NCBI GenBank assembly: GCA_050014015.1
Contig: JBEKEC010000016.1
Location: forward strand, 38,911-102,910
Reading direction: 5' to 3'
Source: PALSA-1353 sp050014015
GTDB taxonomy: Bacteria; Planctomycetota; Phycisphaerae; Tepidisphaerales; Tepidisphaeraceae
Length of the DNA stretch: 64,000 bases
Part shown: one piece after another, positions 1 to 8,571 of the stretch
Layout: each line of letters opens with the position of its first letter
Numbering within the stretch: position 1 is the first letter of the stretch
Program-made: the position numbers and the translations under genes
The notes under the pieces: model-generated
Database searches by the model: none
The model's input: the letters and a program-made list of their open reading frames with translations, nothing else
What the model was told of the DNA's origin: nothing

Positions 1-1214
1 GCGGCGAGCTTGTCGTCCGGCCATGTGGCGATGTCGCGCCAGCCATCGGCCAAGGCGCGAAACTGCCGATTGAATCGATCGGGCGGGGAATCGTTGCTGT
101 AGCAAAACAGTTGGAATTTCGCGCGGTCGTGGCGTTGGAACAGGGGAAGGACGTTCCGCCCGACGACGTGATCGCGGAAGTCGGCCGAGACGTAGCCGAT
201 GCGCAATCGGCGCTGGGTCGAGGGATCGTTTGGGTGCTTGACTCCGGCGGTTTGCGGGGCGAATCGCCGCTCCCATTGTTTCAACTCGTGCAGGATGCGG
301 GCCGAGTCGTAGTCCGGATGGAACATGACCGCGAAGACTCTGTTGCTGGGCGCGACGGAATTGGATGGGTCAAGCTCGGCGGCCTTGTCGAAGCTGGCCA
401 GGGCGTCGTCGAGCCGGCCGCATTCGACGAAGACGTTTCCGAGATTGTTGTGGGCCTTGGCTTCGGTGGGATGGGTCTGAACGGCCTGGCGGCAAACCGC
501 GAGAGCTTCGTCCATGTCGCCGTTTTCCCAGTAGGCGTTGGCGAGGCGATCGCGCGGGTCCAAATCGCCGGGGGTGAGCGCGATGGCCTGCTGGAAAAGG
601 GAAATGGCATCGTTGAATCGGCCGAGGTGCCTCATGGCCATTCCCAGCTTCATTCGGGCATCTGCGGCTGCGCCAGGATTGGCGCTGGGACGGGCGGAAT
701 CAAGTTCGACGAGTTTCTTGTAGCTCTCGGCGGCCTGGGGCCATTTGCCGAGCGCGGCCAAAGCGTCGCCGAGGTTGCGATGGGCGGGGGGATAGTCCCG
801 CCGCATCGCCACGGCGCGCCGGGCAAATTCCATCGCTTCGGCGAATTGCCCGGTCATGACCAGAACGGCGGCCAGATTATTGTGCGCCAGGAAGTGGTCC
901 GGCCGGATGGCCAGGACCCGTCGGTAAAGCGAGACGGCCTCGTCGGCCTGACCGGTGGCGAGCAGCGTATTGCCGAGATTGTTCAGGGCATCGACGTGGT
1001 TGGGATCGATCTGGAGAACGCGTCGAAAGGATTTGGCCGCCTCGTCGCACCTTGCGGTGTTGGCCAGGGCGTTGCCGAGCTTGAAATGGGCGTCGAGGAA
1101 CTCGGGCCGCAATTCGATGGCGCGGGCGTATGCGGCGATGGCTTGGTCGAGCTTTCCAGCGGCCGCGAGCGCGTTGCCCTGACTGTACAATGTTTCAGCG
1201 TTTAGGCCCGGCAT
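1..1214 (-). CDS. TPR protein with SPINDLY/O-GlcNAc-transferase-like C-terminus (partial)
   Basis: This gene is read on the minus strand from the ATG at 1214-1212 and runs off the left edge, so the C-terminus is missing. The translation begins MPGLNAETLYSQGNALAAAG and continues as about eight tetratricopeptide repeats, with recurring motifs such as ALNNLGNTLLATGQADEA and AHNNLGNVFVECGRLDDA. From about residue 334 it changes to LRIGYVSADFRDHVVGRN, which matches the start of the catalytic region of the GT41/SPINDLY family (known for O-GlcNAc transfer to Ser/Thr). Such proteins are common in Planctomycetota and often modify proteins or glycans; the substrate here is unknown. The opposite-strand open frame over the same bases is a shadow. 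The family call is firm, the enzymatic activity is inferred, and the catalytic core lies outside the window. Confidence 0.82.
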   Translation of the reverse strand, partial: MPGLNAETLYSQGNALAAAGKLDQAIAAYARAIELRPEFLDAHFKLGNALANTARCDEAAKSFRRVLQIDPNHVDALNNLGNTLLATGQADEAVSLYRRVLAIRPDHFLAHNNLAAVLVMTGQFAEAMEFARRAVAMRRDYPPAHRNLGDALAALGKWPQAAESYKKLVELDSARPSANPGAAADARMKLGMAMRHLGRFNDAISLFQQAIALTPGDLDPRDRLANAYWENGDMDEALAVCRQAVQTHPTEAKAHNNLGNVFVECGRLDDALASFDKAAELDPSNSVAPSNRVFAVMFHPDYDSARILHELKQWERRFAPQTAGVKHPNDPSTQRRLRIGYVSADFRDHVVGRNVLPLFQRHDRAKFQLFCYSNDSPPDRFNRQFRALADGWRDIATWPDDKLA

Positions 1215-1313
1215 TTTGCCCCGGCATCTGGAATGTGAACAGAGCGAAGATTATCAGACTCACTTCGCTACGGCAATGCACTGGTCGATGTCGGCTGATC
1301 GCCTTCAAGACGG

Positions 1314-1342
1314 TTGACTTCCGTACCGACGGTGTGTACATT
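1314..1342 (+). promoter_or_regulatory. Candidate promoter of higBA
   Basis: A TTGACT box at 1314-1319 and a TACATT box at 1337-1342 are separated by 17 bp, close to the sigma-70 consensus, and lie 41 bp upstream of the higB start codon. The palindrome GTGCGCAC directly downstream of the -10 box could be part of an operator for HigA autorepression. The assignment rests only on sequence resemblance. Confidence 0.45.
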
Positions 1343-1382
1343 ATGTGCGCACTGGACGCTGTCTGCCGAGCGGGCGCGCGGT

Positions 1383-1709
1383 ATGCGAGTAATTACCAAG
1401 AAGCGGTTGGAGGAGTTTGGGTCACGCTATCCGAGAACCAAGAAAGAGCTTGGTCTTTGGCACAATATGGTCACCGGAGCCGCCTGGAACACCCCTGAGG
1501 ACGTTAAGGCGGCGTTCGGACAACGGGTGGATTTTGTGAAAACTCGCAATAGCCATACGGTGGCGGTTTTCGATGTCTCCAACAACCGATGCAGGCTGAT
1601 TACCGCCATTCACTATTTGGCAAACTACCCCATCAAGGGCCGGGTCTATGTTCTGCGTGCACTCACACACCGGGAATATGATTTGGAGCGCTGGAAGGAC
1701 GAACTATGA
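1383..1709 (+). CDS. higB: HigB-type mRNA interferase toxin
   Basis: This 108-residue protein starts MRVITKKRLEEFGSRYP and has the RelE-fold HigB layout: an early WHNMVTGAAWNTPEDVK segment, then a central core with DFVKTRN and VFDVSNNRCRLITAIHY, and a C-terminal tail YVLRALTHREYDLERWKDEL. HigB toxins cleave mRNA at the ribosome. The frame is open further upstream to 1314, but the ATG at 1383 gives the usual family length and N-terminus. The stop overlaps the start of the next gene by ATGA. Toxin-first order with an HTH antitoxin behind it is the hallmark of higBA. The pair lies just before a tRNA gene, a typical position for acquired modules, and its base composition is visibly less GC-rich than the gcv genes that follow. 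Confidence 0.88.
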   Translation: MRVITKKRLEEFGSRYPRTKKELGLWHNMVTGAAWNTPEDVKAAFGQRVDFVKTRNSHTVAVFDVSNNRCRLITAIHYLANYPIKGRVYVLRALTHREYDLERWKDEL

Positions 1710-2128
1710 GACGTATACACGTATCACATGATGACCTTCCGGAAACTTTTGAGGAACTGTGCGCCATGCACCTGCCTCGCACCATCCGCGACAAGGTTGA
1801 CTACGAGAACACTGCGGAAATTGTCGACCGCCTCGCCGTATTGGATCGGCGCTCCGAGGGACAGGAGGAATACCTTGAAACGTTGACCCAACTCATCGAA
1901 GCGCATGACAATGGAAATTTCCGGGTTGCGGTGGCATCTGGCCCGCTGGACGCAATTCGATTTTTGATGGGCGCCCACGGTCTAAGTGCGTCCGGTATTG
2001 GCCGCATTCTCGGAAGCCGGTCGCTTGGACCGGCCATTTTGCGCGGAGATCGGCAAATCAGTAAAGAGAACGCGCTGAAACTTGCGGCACATTTCAAGCT
2101 GAATCCCGGCCTGTTCATTGGCCGGTAA
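1706..2128 (+). CDS. higA: HigA-type antitoxin / transcriptional regulator
   Basis: This 140-residue protein overlaps the higB stop codon by ATGA, implying translational coupling. The N-terminal half (residues 1-75, including IVDRLAVLDRRSEGQEEYLE) is acidic and helical, as expected for the toxin-binding part. The C-terminal part (about 85-140, including FLMGAHGLSASGIGRILGSR and ENALKLAAHFKLNPGLFIGR) has the Xre/Cro-type helix-turn-helix pattern of HigA proteins of the longer YgjM type. It should neutralise HigB and repress the shared promoter upstream. The assignment is supported by both sequence and gene order. Confidence 0.88.
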   Translation: MRRIHVSHDDLPETFEELCAMHLPRTIRDKVDYENTAEIVDRLAVLDRRSEGQEEYLETLTQLIEAHDNGNFRVAVASGPLDAIRFLMGAHGLSASGIGRILGSRSLGPAILRGDRQISKENALKLAAHFKLNPGLFIGR

Positions 2129-2188
2129 GTTCTTTGGCTAAAAAAGCTGTTGAATTGAGCTTGTCAACGGCTGGCAAGTGCGGTCAAG

Positions 2189-2261
2189 AGCGGGCGAAGG
2201 GAGTTGAACCCTCAACATTCGGCTTGGAAAGCCGACACTCTGCCAATTGAGTTACGCCCGC
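2189..2261 (-). tRNA. tRNA-Gly(UCC)
   Basis: On the minus strand these 73 bases fold as a cloverleaf. The acceptor stem is GCGGGCG paired with CGCCCGC, the anticodon stem TCGGC/GCCGA encloses the loop TTTCCAA (anticodon UCC, reading GGA), and the T arm contains GGTTCAACTCC. The discriminator base is U, as expected for bacterial tRNA-Gly. CCA is not encoded. The gene lies between higBA and the glycine cleavage genes and is transcribed away from them. Confidence 0.95.
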
Positions 2262-2387
2262 GAAACTCTGACGGGAGAATACTACAAAATCCCCGGCAAA
2301 CCAAGGGATACGTTAGACCGGGCCGGTGGAATAAATGAGCCAACGCGGTTGACGCTGTTTGGCTGCGCGAATACTCTCGGCGGTTGG

Positions 2388-3485
2388 ATGCTCAAGCGAA
2401 CGCCGTTGCACGAATTTCACGTTGCCTGCGGGGCCAAGCTGGTCGATTTCGCGGGATGGGAGATGCCGATCCTTTACCGCGGGATCGTGGAAGAACACCT
2501 CCAGACTCGCGCCAGCGGTTCGCTGTTCGACGTTTCGCACATGGGAAGAATTCATCTGACCGGCGCGGCGGCGATGGCGCTGCTGGACAAGGCGCTGACG
2601 CGGAACGTTTCGCAGCAGCGGGTCGGGCAGAGCCGGTATAGCCTGGTCTGCAATCCGGCCGGGGGCGTGCTGGATGACGTGATCGTGAGCAAGCACGCCA
2701 AGCACTGGCTGGTGGTTTGCAACGCGTCGAATCGGGAAAAGATCGTCAAGCACCTGACGGGCGTGCGGGATGCGGATGGGTTTGAAGCGGAGATATCGGA
2801 TCAGACGGAATCGACGGCGATGGTGGCGGTGCAGGGGCCGGCGGTGGTCGAGTTGATGTCCGAAGCTCTGGACGTGGACGTGAAGTCGATCAAGCGATAC
2901 GGGTTTGAGAGCGGGACGTACCTGATGAGCCGGTTCACGCTCTTCCGCAGCGGATATACGGGTGAGGACGGGGTGGAGATCATCGTTTCCAGCGGGACGG
3001 CGCAGAACATGGTGAAGTCGATGTCGGGGGAGATGAGCAAGCCGGATTCGCCGATCAAGCCGGCGGGCCTGGGAGCGCGGGACACGCTGCGGCTGGAGGC
3101 GGGGATGCCGCTGTACGGCCACGAATTGACCGAGGGGATCGACCCGATCTCGGCGGGCCTGGGTTGGGCGGTCGATCTGGGTAAGCCGTTCATCGGCGTC
3201 GAGCCGCTGCGCGTGATTGCCCAGCACGGCCCGGCCAAGAAGTTGGTCGGATTGGAATTGGAAGGCCCGCGGATCGCCAGGCCGGGATCGGCCGTGAAAT
3301 CGGGCGCGACGCTGGTGGGCGAAGTGACGAGCGGAACTTTTTCGCCGACGCTGAAGCGCAGCATTGCCATGGCGTACGTGGATGCCGGCCGCTCGGCGCC
3401 GGGCGAGGCGTTGCAGGTCGAGCTTCGCGGATCAACCGTTCCGGCGCGGGTCGTCGCGCTGCCGTTTTATAAACGAGCCAAATGA
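2388..3485 (+). CDS. gcvT: Aminomethyltransferase, glycine cleavage T protein
   Basis: GcvT transfers the aminomethyl carbon from the lipoyl arm of GcvH to tetrahydrofolate and releases ammonia. The protein shows the family start MLKRTPLHEFHVACGAKLVD followed by FAGWEMPILY, the LFDVSHMGRI segment, GYTGEDGVEI, and GLGARDTLRLEAGMPLYGHE with the conserved substrate-site acidic and arginine residues. The frame is open back to 2247, but that would run through the tRNA gene. The ATG at 2388 gives 365 residues, the normal family length, and the expected N-terminus. It is the first gene of a gcvT-gcvH-gcvP operon, with 9 bp to gcvH. No glycine riboswitch is recognisable in the 126 bp between the tRNA and the start. 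Confidence 0.95.
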   Translation: MLKRTPLHEFHVACGAKLVDFAGWEMPILYRGIVEEHLQTRASGSLFDVSHMGRIHLTGAAAMALLDKALTRNVSQQRVGQSRYSLVCNPAGGVLDDVIVSKHAKHWLVVCNASNREKIVKHLTGVRDADGFEAEISDQTESTAMVAVQGPAVVELMSEALDVDVKSIKRYGFESGTYLMSRFTLFRSGYTGEDGVEIIVSSGTAQNMVKSMSGEMSKPDSPIKPAGLGARDTLRLEAGMPLYGHELTEGIDPISAGLGWAVDLGKPFIGVEPLRVIAQHGPAKKLVGLELEGPRIARPGSAVKSGATLVGEVTSGTFSPTLKRSIAMAYVDAGRSAPGEALQVELRGSTVPARVVALPFYKRAK

Positions 3486-3494
3486 GGATGAATT

Positions 3495-3875
3495 ATGCCC
3501 GTTCCCAAAGACCGAAAATATCTGGAAACTCACGAATGGCATCAACTCGCGGGGGAGGTGGTGACGATCGGCATCACGCAAATCGCGGCGGATGAATTGA
3601 CGGACATCACGTACGTCAAGCTGCCGGCGGTCGGGGCGAAGGTCGCGGCCAACGCGGCGTGGGGCGAGATCGAATCGGTCAAGGCGACCAGCGATCTTTA
3701 CAGCGGCGTCGGCGGAACCGTGACGGCGATCAATTCGGAGTTGAACGCCAATCCGGGTCTGGTGAATTCCGACCCCTTCGGCAAGGGATGGATGATCAAG
3801 GTGAAAGTGGCCGACGCGGGCCAACTCGCTAAACTCCTCTCGGCCGAGGAATATCTGAAAAAGACCGGCCATTAG
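3495..3875 (+). CDS. gcvH: Glycine cleavage system H protein (lipoyl carrier)
   Basis: The 126-residue H protein carries the aminomethyl intermediate between GcvP and GcvT. The lipoylation motif ESVKATSDLYSG is intact, with the attachment lysine at about residue 63. The family N-terminus KYLETHEWH and the segment IGITQIAADELTDITYVKLP are present. The start is preceded by a purine-rich GAGGATGAA sequence. The gene lies 9 bp after gcvT and 3 bp before gcvP, so the three are almost certainly co-transcribed. The length is standard. Confidence 0.96.
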   Translation: MPVPKDRKYLETHEWHQLAGEVVTIGITQIAADELTDITYVKLPAVGAKVAANAAWGEIESVKATSDLYSGVGGTVTAINSELNANPGLVNSDPFGKGWMIKVKVADAGQLAKLLSAEEYLKKTGH

Positions 3876-3878
3876 ATC

Positions 3879-6731
3879 ATGCAGGGAATTCTGGCTTCCA
3901 CGGATGAGTTTGCACGTCGGCACATCGGCCCCAGCGAGGCCGATCTGCGGGAGATGCTGGATACGCTGGGGGTTTCATCGCTGGAGGAGTTGATCGATCA
4001 GACGGTTCCGGAATCGATCCGGTTCCGGAACTCGCTGGGGATCGGCGAACCGCGCGGGGAATTTGAGTTGCTCGAGGAGTTGCGGGGCATTGCGGGGAAG
4101 AATTCGGTTCTGCGAAGCTGCATTGGGATGGGGTATTCGGACACGATCACGCCGCCGGTGATTCAGCGGAACGTTCTGGAGAATCCCGGCTGGTACACGC
4201 AGTACACGCCGTACCAGGCGGAGATCGCGCAGGGGCGGCTGGAGGCGCTGCTGAATTTTCAGACGATGGTGAGCGACCTGACCGCCTTGCCGCTGGCCAA
4301 CGCGTCGCTGCTGGATGAGGCGACGGCGGCGGCCGAGGCGATGCTCATGTGCCGGCGAATCAAGGAAAATGATGATGGATCATTCTTTGTCGCGGAGGAT
4401 TGCCATCCGCAGACGATCGCCGTGGTGAAATCGCGCGCCAAGGCGATCGGCATGAAATGCGTGGTGGGAGCGGCGGAAACGGCGGATTTGTCGGGCGGCC
4501 GGTTCTGCGGGGTTTTGTTGCAATATCCGACGACGGACGGCGCGGTGGTGGATTATTCGGCGGTGATTCAGGCGGCGCACGCCAACGGGGCGCTGGTGGT
4601 GATGGCGGCGGACGTTCTGGCGCTGACGTTGCTGAAAGCTCCGGGGGAATTTGACGCGGACATCGCGGTCGGTTCAACGCAGCGGTTTGGGGTGCCGCTT
4701 GGATTCGGCGGACCGCACGCGGCGTATCTGGCGACGCGGGCGCAGTTCGTCCGGAAAATGCCGGGGAGAATCGTCGGATTCTCGAAGGATTCGGCCGGGC
4801 AGCCGGCGCTGCGGCTGGCGATCCAGACGCGCGAGCAGCACATTCGCCGCGATAAGGCGACGAGCAATATCTGCACGGCGCAGGTGCTTCTGGCGGTGAT
4901 GGCGGGGATGTATGCGGTGTATCACGGTCCGGACGGGCTGCGCCGGATCGCCCGGCGCGTTCACGGATTGACGGCCGCGCTGGCGGCGGGACTGCGCCGG
5001 CTGGGACATTCGGTGGCGGATCGGCCGGTGTTCGATACGCTTCGCGTGGGCGTGACCGGGCTGCCAAAGGATTCCGTGATTTCCGCGGCGAAAAACGCGG
5101 GATACAACCTCCGCGACTTCGGCGACGCCACGATCGGGATTTCGTTGGACGAGACGACCACCCGGCTGGACGTGCAGGCGATCGTGGAATCGTTTGCCGG
5201 CGGATCGACGCTGCGCGTGAACGTCGATCAGTTGGCCGGCGAGGGGGCGGAATTCCCGGCGAATCTGGCCAGGCAAAGCGAATTCCTGACGCATCCGGTT
5301 TTCCATCGGCACCGGAGCGAAACGGAAATGTTGCGGTACGTGTTCCGGCTGATGAGCCGGGACTTGTCGCTGGCGCAGTCGATGATTCCGCTGGGCTCGT
5401 GCACGATGAAGCTGAATGCGACCAGCGAAATGCTGCCGGTGACGTGGCCGGAATTTGCCCGGCTGCATCCGTTCGCCCCGGCGGACCAGACGCGCGGGTA
5501 TGGCGAGTTGTTCGGCAAATTGGAGCAATGGCTGGCGAAGATCACCGGGTTTCCCGCGGTGTCGCTGCAACCGAATGCCGGGTCGCAGGGGGAATACACG
5601 GGGCTGCTGGTGATCCGGGCGTATCAGGAAGATCGCGGCCAGGGCGGGCGAAGGGTTTGTTTGATTCCGGTATCGGCGCACGGCACGAATCCCGCCAGCG
5701 CGGTGGCGGCAGGATTGCGCGTCGTGCCGGTCGCATGTGATGATTTGGGGAACGTCGACGTCGCGGATTTGAAGGTCAAGGCCGAGGAGCATCGCCAGGA
5801 ATTGGCGGCGCTGATGTTGACCTATCCATCGACGCACGGCGTGTTCGAGGAGACCGTGAAGGACGTTTGCCGGATCGTGCACGACAACGGGGGACAGGTG
5901 TACGTGGATGGGGCGAACATGAACGCGCTGGTGGGGCTGTGCCGGCCGGGGGACATCGGGGCGGACGTTTGCCACCTGAATCTGCACAAGACGTTTTGCA
6001 TTCCACACGGGGGCGGAGGTCCAGGGATGGGTCCGATCGCGGTGGCGGCGCACCTGGCTCCGTTCTTGCCGGGCAAGGGCGATCGCGCCGTCGGTCCCGT
6101 CGCGGCGGCGCCGTACGGCAGCGCCGGCATCCTGGCCATTTCCTACGTCTACATCGCCCTGATGGGCGATGCGGGGCTGAAGCGGGCGACCCAGTTCGCC
6201 ATCCTCAACGCCAATTACATGGCCAAACGGCTGGAAGCGCATTACCCGGTGGTCTTCAAGGGCAAAAATGGGCGATGCGCCCACGAGTTCATCATCGACT
6301 GCAAGCATTTTGAGGCAACGAGCGGCGTGAAAGTTGAAGATATCGCCAAACGATTGATGGATTACGGCTTTCACGCGCCCACGATGTCCTGGCCGGAGGT
6401 GGGAACGCTGATGATCGAGCCGACGGAAAGCGAATCGAAAGCGGAGTTGGACCGGTTTTGCGAAGCGATGATCGCGATCCGCCAGGAAATCCGGGAGATC
6501 GAGCAGGGGAAGGCGAGCCGGGATGACAACGTGCTGAAGAACGCCCCGCACACGGCGGCGGCGATCGCCTCGGAAGACTGGCGGCATCCATACTCGCGCG
6601 AGCGGGCGGTGTTTCCAACGGCGTGGACCCGGCAATTCAAATTCTGGCCGGCCGTCGGACGCATCGACAACCCCTACGGCGACCGCAACCTGGCGTGCGC
6701 CTGTCCGCCCACGAGCGAATATGGGCAATGA
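3879..6731 (+). CDS. gcvP: Glycine dehydrogenase (decarboxylating), single-chain P protein
   Basis: GcvP is the pyridoxal-phosphate enzyme that decarboxylates glycine and loads the aminomethyl group on lipoyl-GcvH. This is the fused homodimeric form (950 residues), not the split gcvPA/gcvPB pair found in many bacteria. The PLP lysine lies in LNLHKTFCIPHGGGGPGMGP at about residue 704. The N-terminal half has RHIGPSEADLREML and NASLLDEATAAAEAML; the second half has QSMIPLGSCTMKLNA and GANMNALVGLCRPGDIGADV. All conserved regions look complete. Its last 11 bases overlap the start of the following membrane-protein gene. The lipoamide dehydrogenase partner is not in this window. Confidence 0.97.
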   Translation: MQGILASTDEFARRHIGPSEADLREMLDTLGVSSLEELIDQTVPESIRFRNSLGIGEPRGEFELLEELRGIAGKNSVLRSCIGMGYSDTITPPVIQRNVLENPGWYTQYTPYQAEIAQGRLEALLNFQTMVSDLTALPLANASLLDEATAAAEAMLMCRRIKENDDGSFFVAEDCHPQTIAVVKSRAKAIGMKCVVGAAETADLSGGRFCGVLLQYPTTDGAVVDYSAVIQAAHANGALVVMAADVLALTLLKAPGEFDADIAVGSTQRFGVPLGFGGPHAAYLATRAQFVRKMPGRIVGFSKDSAGQPALRLAIQTREQHIRRDKATSNICTAQVLLAVMAGMYAVYHGPDGLRRIARRVHGLTAALAAGLRRLGHSVADRPVFDTLRVGVTGLPKDSVISAAKNAGYNLRDFGDATIGISLDETTTRLDVQAIVESFAGGSTLRVNVDQLAGEGAEFPANLARQSEFLTHPVFHRHRSETEMLRYVFRLMSRDLSLAQSMIPLGSCTMKLNATSEMLPVTWPEFARLHPFAPADQTRGYGELFGKLEQWLAKITGFPAVSLQPNAGSQGEYTGLLVIRAYQEDRGQGGRRVCLIPVSAHGTNPASAVAAGLRVVPVACDDLGNVDVADLKVKAEEHRQELAALMLTYPSTHGVFEETVKDVCRIVHDNGGQVYVDGANMNALVGLCRPGDIGADVCHLNLHKTFCIPHGGGGPGMGPIAVAAHLAPFLPGKGDRAVGPVAAAPYGSAGILAISYVYIALMGDAGLKRATQFAILNANYMAKRLEAHYPVVFKGKNGRCAHEFIIDCKHFEATSGVKVEDIAKRLMDYGFHAPTMSWPEVGTLMIEPTESESKAELDRFCEAMIAIRQEIREIEQGKASRDDNVLKNAPHTAAAIASEDWRHPYSRERAVFPTAWTRQFKFWPAVGRIDNPYGDRNLACACPPTSEYGQ

Positions 6732-7164
6732 TTCCCCTCGGCGCAGCCGCATCGTGGTGATCGTGATGGCCGTCATCATGGTCGCGGGATCGGTGCTGCT
6801 GACGTGGGCGTTGCACGTGCCGACGGCTCGGCATCTGCGCGATCTCGATTCGGCCGATCCGAACGTCGTGAGCTATTCCCTGGTGATTTTGAAGGACCGC
6901 CACGATCCGGCGGGGATCGACAAAGCCGAAACCCTTCTAAAAAGCGGCGACGGGCAAATCCGCATGAATGCCGCGAGATATCTGGGCGCGATGGGCAAGA
7001 CGGAGGCCGTGCCGTATTTGATCCAAGCCCTGTCCCTAGCCGACACGGATCAGGCCTTGGAAATGATGGATGAACTGACGCATCTGACCGGCAAACCCTT
7101 CGGCAACGACGCCAAGGCATGGACGGATTGGTGGAGCGAGCGTCGGGCGAGTACGCAGCCCTGA
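6721..7164 (+). CDS. Small membrane-anchored HEAT-repeat-like protein
   Basis: This 147-residue protein has an N-terminal membrane segment (about residues 10-31, IVVIVMAVIMVAGSVLLTW) with short basic flanks, so it is probably anchored in the inner membrane with the rest outside. The remainder resembles HEAT/PBS-lyase repeats: GDGQIRMNAARYLGAMGKTE followed by AVPYLIQALS, and a C-terminal GNDAKAWTDWWSER motif often seen at the end of planctomycete HEAT-repeat proteins. It overlaps gcvP by 11 bp and may be co-expressed with it, but no functional link to glycine metabolism is evident. No family-level function can be given. Confidence 0.7.
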   Translation: MGNDSPRRSRIVVIVMAVIMVAGSVLLTWALHVPTARHLRDLDSADPNVVSYSLVILKDRHDPAGIDKAETLLKSGDGQIRMNAARYLGAMGKTEAVPYLIQALSLADTDQALEMMDELTHLTGKPFGNDAKAWTDWWSERRASTQP

Positions 7165-7170
7165 GGGGTG

Positions 7171-8571
7171 TTATCGTTCATTTGTCGTTTGTATCGACGT
7201 TTTCATGATGACCTGGGTGTAGGGATTCCAGATGGCCATGGTGTAGTAGAAGGTTGAGGTTCCACGCGCTTCGTCGCCGGTGGTGAAGTGGGAGATAAAA
7301 CAGGGAGAATAGGCTCCGCCGGGCACGGCGAGGCGATTGGGGGTCGATAGGCCGTCGTCGGCGGGTTGGACAGCGGTGACGGCGCGGTGGATGAAATGGC
7401 CGACGCCGGCGTCCCGTTCGCCGTTGAAAATGGTCTGCGGCACGGTCCAGGGGCCCCAGGGCTGCTCGGCCAATCTCATGCGGATTCCGCCCAGTACGCC
7501 GGGCGTGGGGTTGTGGCATTGATAGAGCATGATCCATCGCTTGACGAATCGATTCCACTGGACGCCCAGCTCGCCGACGCCGCTGCCCCGGGGGGATTGC
7601 GGCGAGCCGCCGCCCTCGACAAATACGGGGAATGCGTCGCTCTCCGAGGCGGAAAAGAGCGGAGCGCCGTCGGCCCCGAAGCCCGAAAAGTATTCCATGA
7701 AGCCGGGACGGCTGATCAACGCGGCCTTCTTGCGGGCGAAACACGGGGCGCTGCGGCGGTACAGCAACCCGCCCTGCGTGCCCCAGAAATAAATGTATCC
7801 ATCGGCTCCCGGCGCGATCGCGGTAAAGATGAACCTCGCGTCCGGCCCCTTCGAGAAATCGTAGAGATAATGGAAGGTCACCGCATCGTCATCCGATACC
7901 GCCATCACGGTTCGCAAAGGGCCGGAATCTATGTTCTTGGGCTGGCCTGGCGGAGGATTGGAATAGGGATTGTCCGTCCCGAAGATCACGTACATCCGGC
8001 CATCGACGTCGAACCCGGAGATCGGGCTTTCGTTGGTCCGCAGGGTTATGGCCGGCTGACCCCGATCATTCAGGACCACCGGGCTTTTGTATGCGCCGAT
8101 CGCGTCGGGGATGAAGTCGAGCCGCAGGCCTCGTTCGACGTTCATGTCCGGCGTGATCGGGATGAAGCCGATGGCATCGTTGTCGTCCTCATTGCGTGGA
8201 GGATCGTTTCTTTCGTTGGGTTTACCGTGGAATTTCCGGGTTGGCTCGGCATCGCCAAATAGAAAGTACAGTTTCCCATGGTGTTCAAAGGAGTAGCCAT
8301 GATCGGCTCCGACCAATCCAAAGCGGCTGGCGGTTTGGCTGGGGGTGGGCCTTTGGAGTTGGCGATCGGTCTCTCCGGCCACTTGGCAGATTTTCTGCGT
8401 GGACCCTTCCACATAGAAAATATTGTTGGGCAACGGCAGGGGAAGCGGATGCGTAAGCTGAATCGGGCGAGCAGGCTGGTCCGGTCCCGCCGACGAATCG
8501 TCGCCGGCAAACGCCGCGTGCGCCAGCGTCAAACATCCGAGCAGAAGATACAAATCCCGTGGCTTTATCAT
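7171..8571 (-). CDS. Secreted DUF4185-type protein
   Basis: This protein of about 466 residues begins with a signal peptide (MIKPRDLYLLLGCLTLAHAA then FAG) and so is exported. The body resembles DUF4185, a five-bladed beta-propeller family related to glycoside hydrolases. Recognisable segments are FGLVGADHGYSFEHHGKLYF followed by LFGD, MYVIFGTDNPYSN, FWGTQGGLLYRRS, and RWIMLYQCHNPTPGVLGGI with LAEQPWGPW. The ATG at 8571 shares a base with the TGA stop of the upstream SPOR lipoprotein (TGATG), so the two are translationally coupled. An in-frame GTG one codon earlier is an alternative start. Possible roles are surface glycan binding or hydrolysis; no catalytic residues can be assigned from the sequence alone. 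Confidence 0.75.
   Translation of the reverse strand: MIKPRDLYLLLGCLTLAHAAFAGDDSSAGPDQPARPIQLTHPLPLPLPNNIFYVEGSTQKICQVAGETDRQLQRPTPSQTASRFGLVGADHGYSFEHHGKLYFLFGDAEPTRKFHGKPNERNDPPRNEDDNDAIGFIPITPDMNVERGLRLDFIPDAIGAYKSPVVLNDRGQPAITLRTNESPISGFDVDGRMYVIFGTDNPYSNPPPGQPKNIDSGPLRTVMAVSDDDAVTFHYLYDFSKGPDARFIFTAIAPGADGYIYFWGTQGGLLYRRSAPCFARKKAALISRPGFMEYFSGFGADGAPLFSASESDAFPVFVEGGGSPQSPRGSGVGELGVQWNRFVKRWIMLYQCHNPTPGVLGGIRMRLAEQPWGPWTVPQTIFNGERDAGVGHFIHRAVTAVQPADDGLSTPNRLAVPGGAYSPCFISHFTTGDEARGTSTFYYTMAIWNPYTQVIMKTSIQTTNER

Noticed and set aside
111..1205. Plus-strand 364-residue open frame
   Set aside because: It is the complement of an obvious TPR/SPINDLY gene on the minus strand; its own translation is low-complexity Gly/Val-rich.
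2262..2387. Glycine riboswitch before gcvT
   Set aside because: No conserved glycine-aptamer core or tandem aptamer arrangement can be seen.
2247..2387. N-terminal extension of gcvT
   Set aside because: The longer frame runs through the tRNA-Gly gene; the ATG at 2388 matches family length.
4674..6779. Minus-strand 701-residue open frame
   Set aside because: Antisense shadow of gcvP; composition rich in Arg/His/Pro, no family resemblance.
7366..8262. Plus-strand 298-residue open frame
   Set aside because: Antisense to the DUF4185 gene, which has a signal peptide and a coherent sequence.
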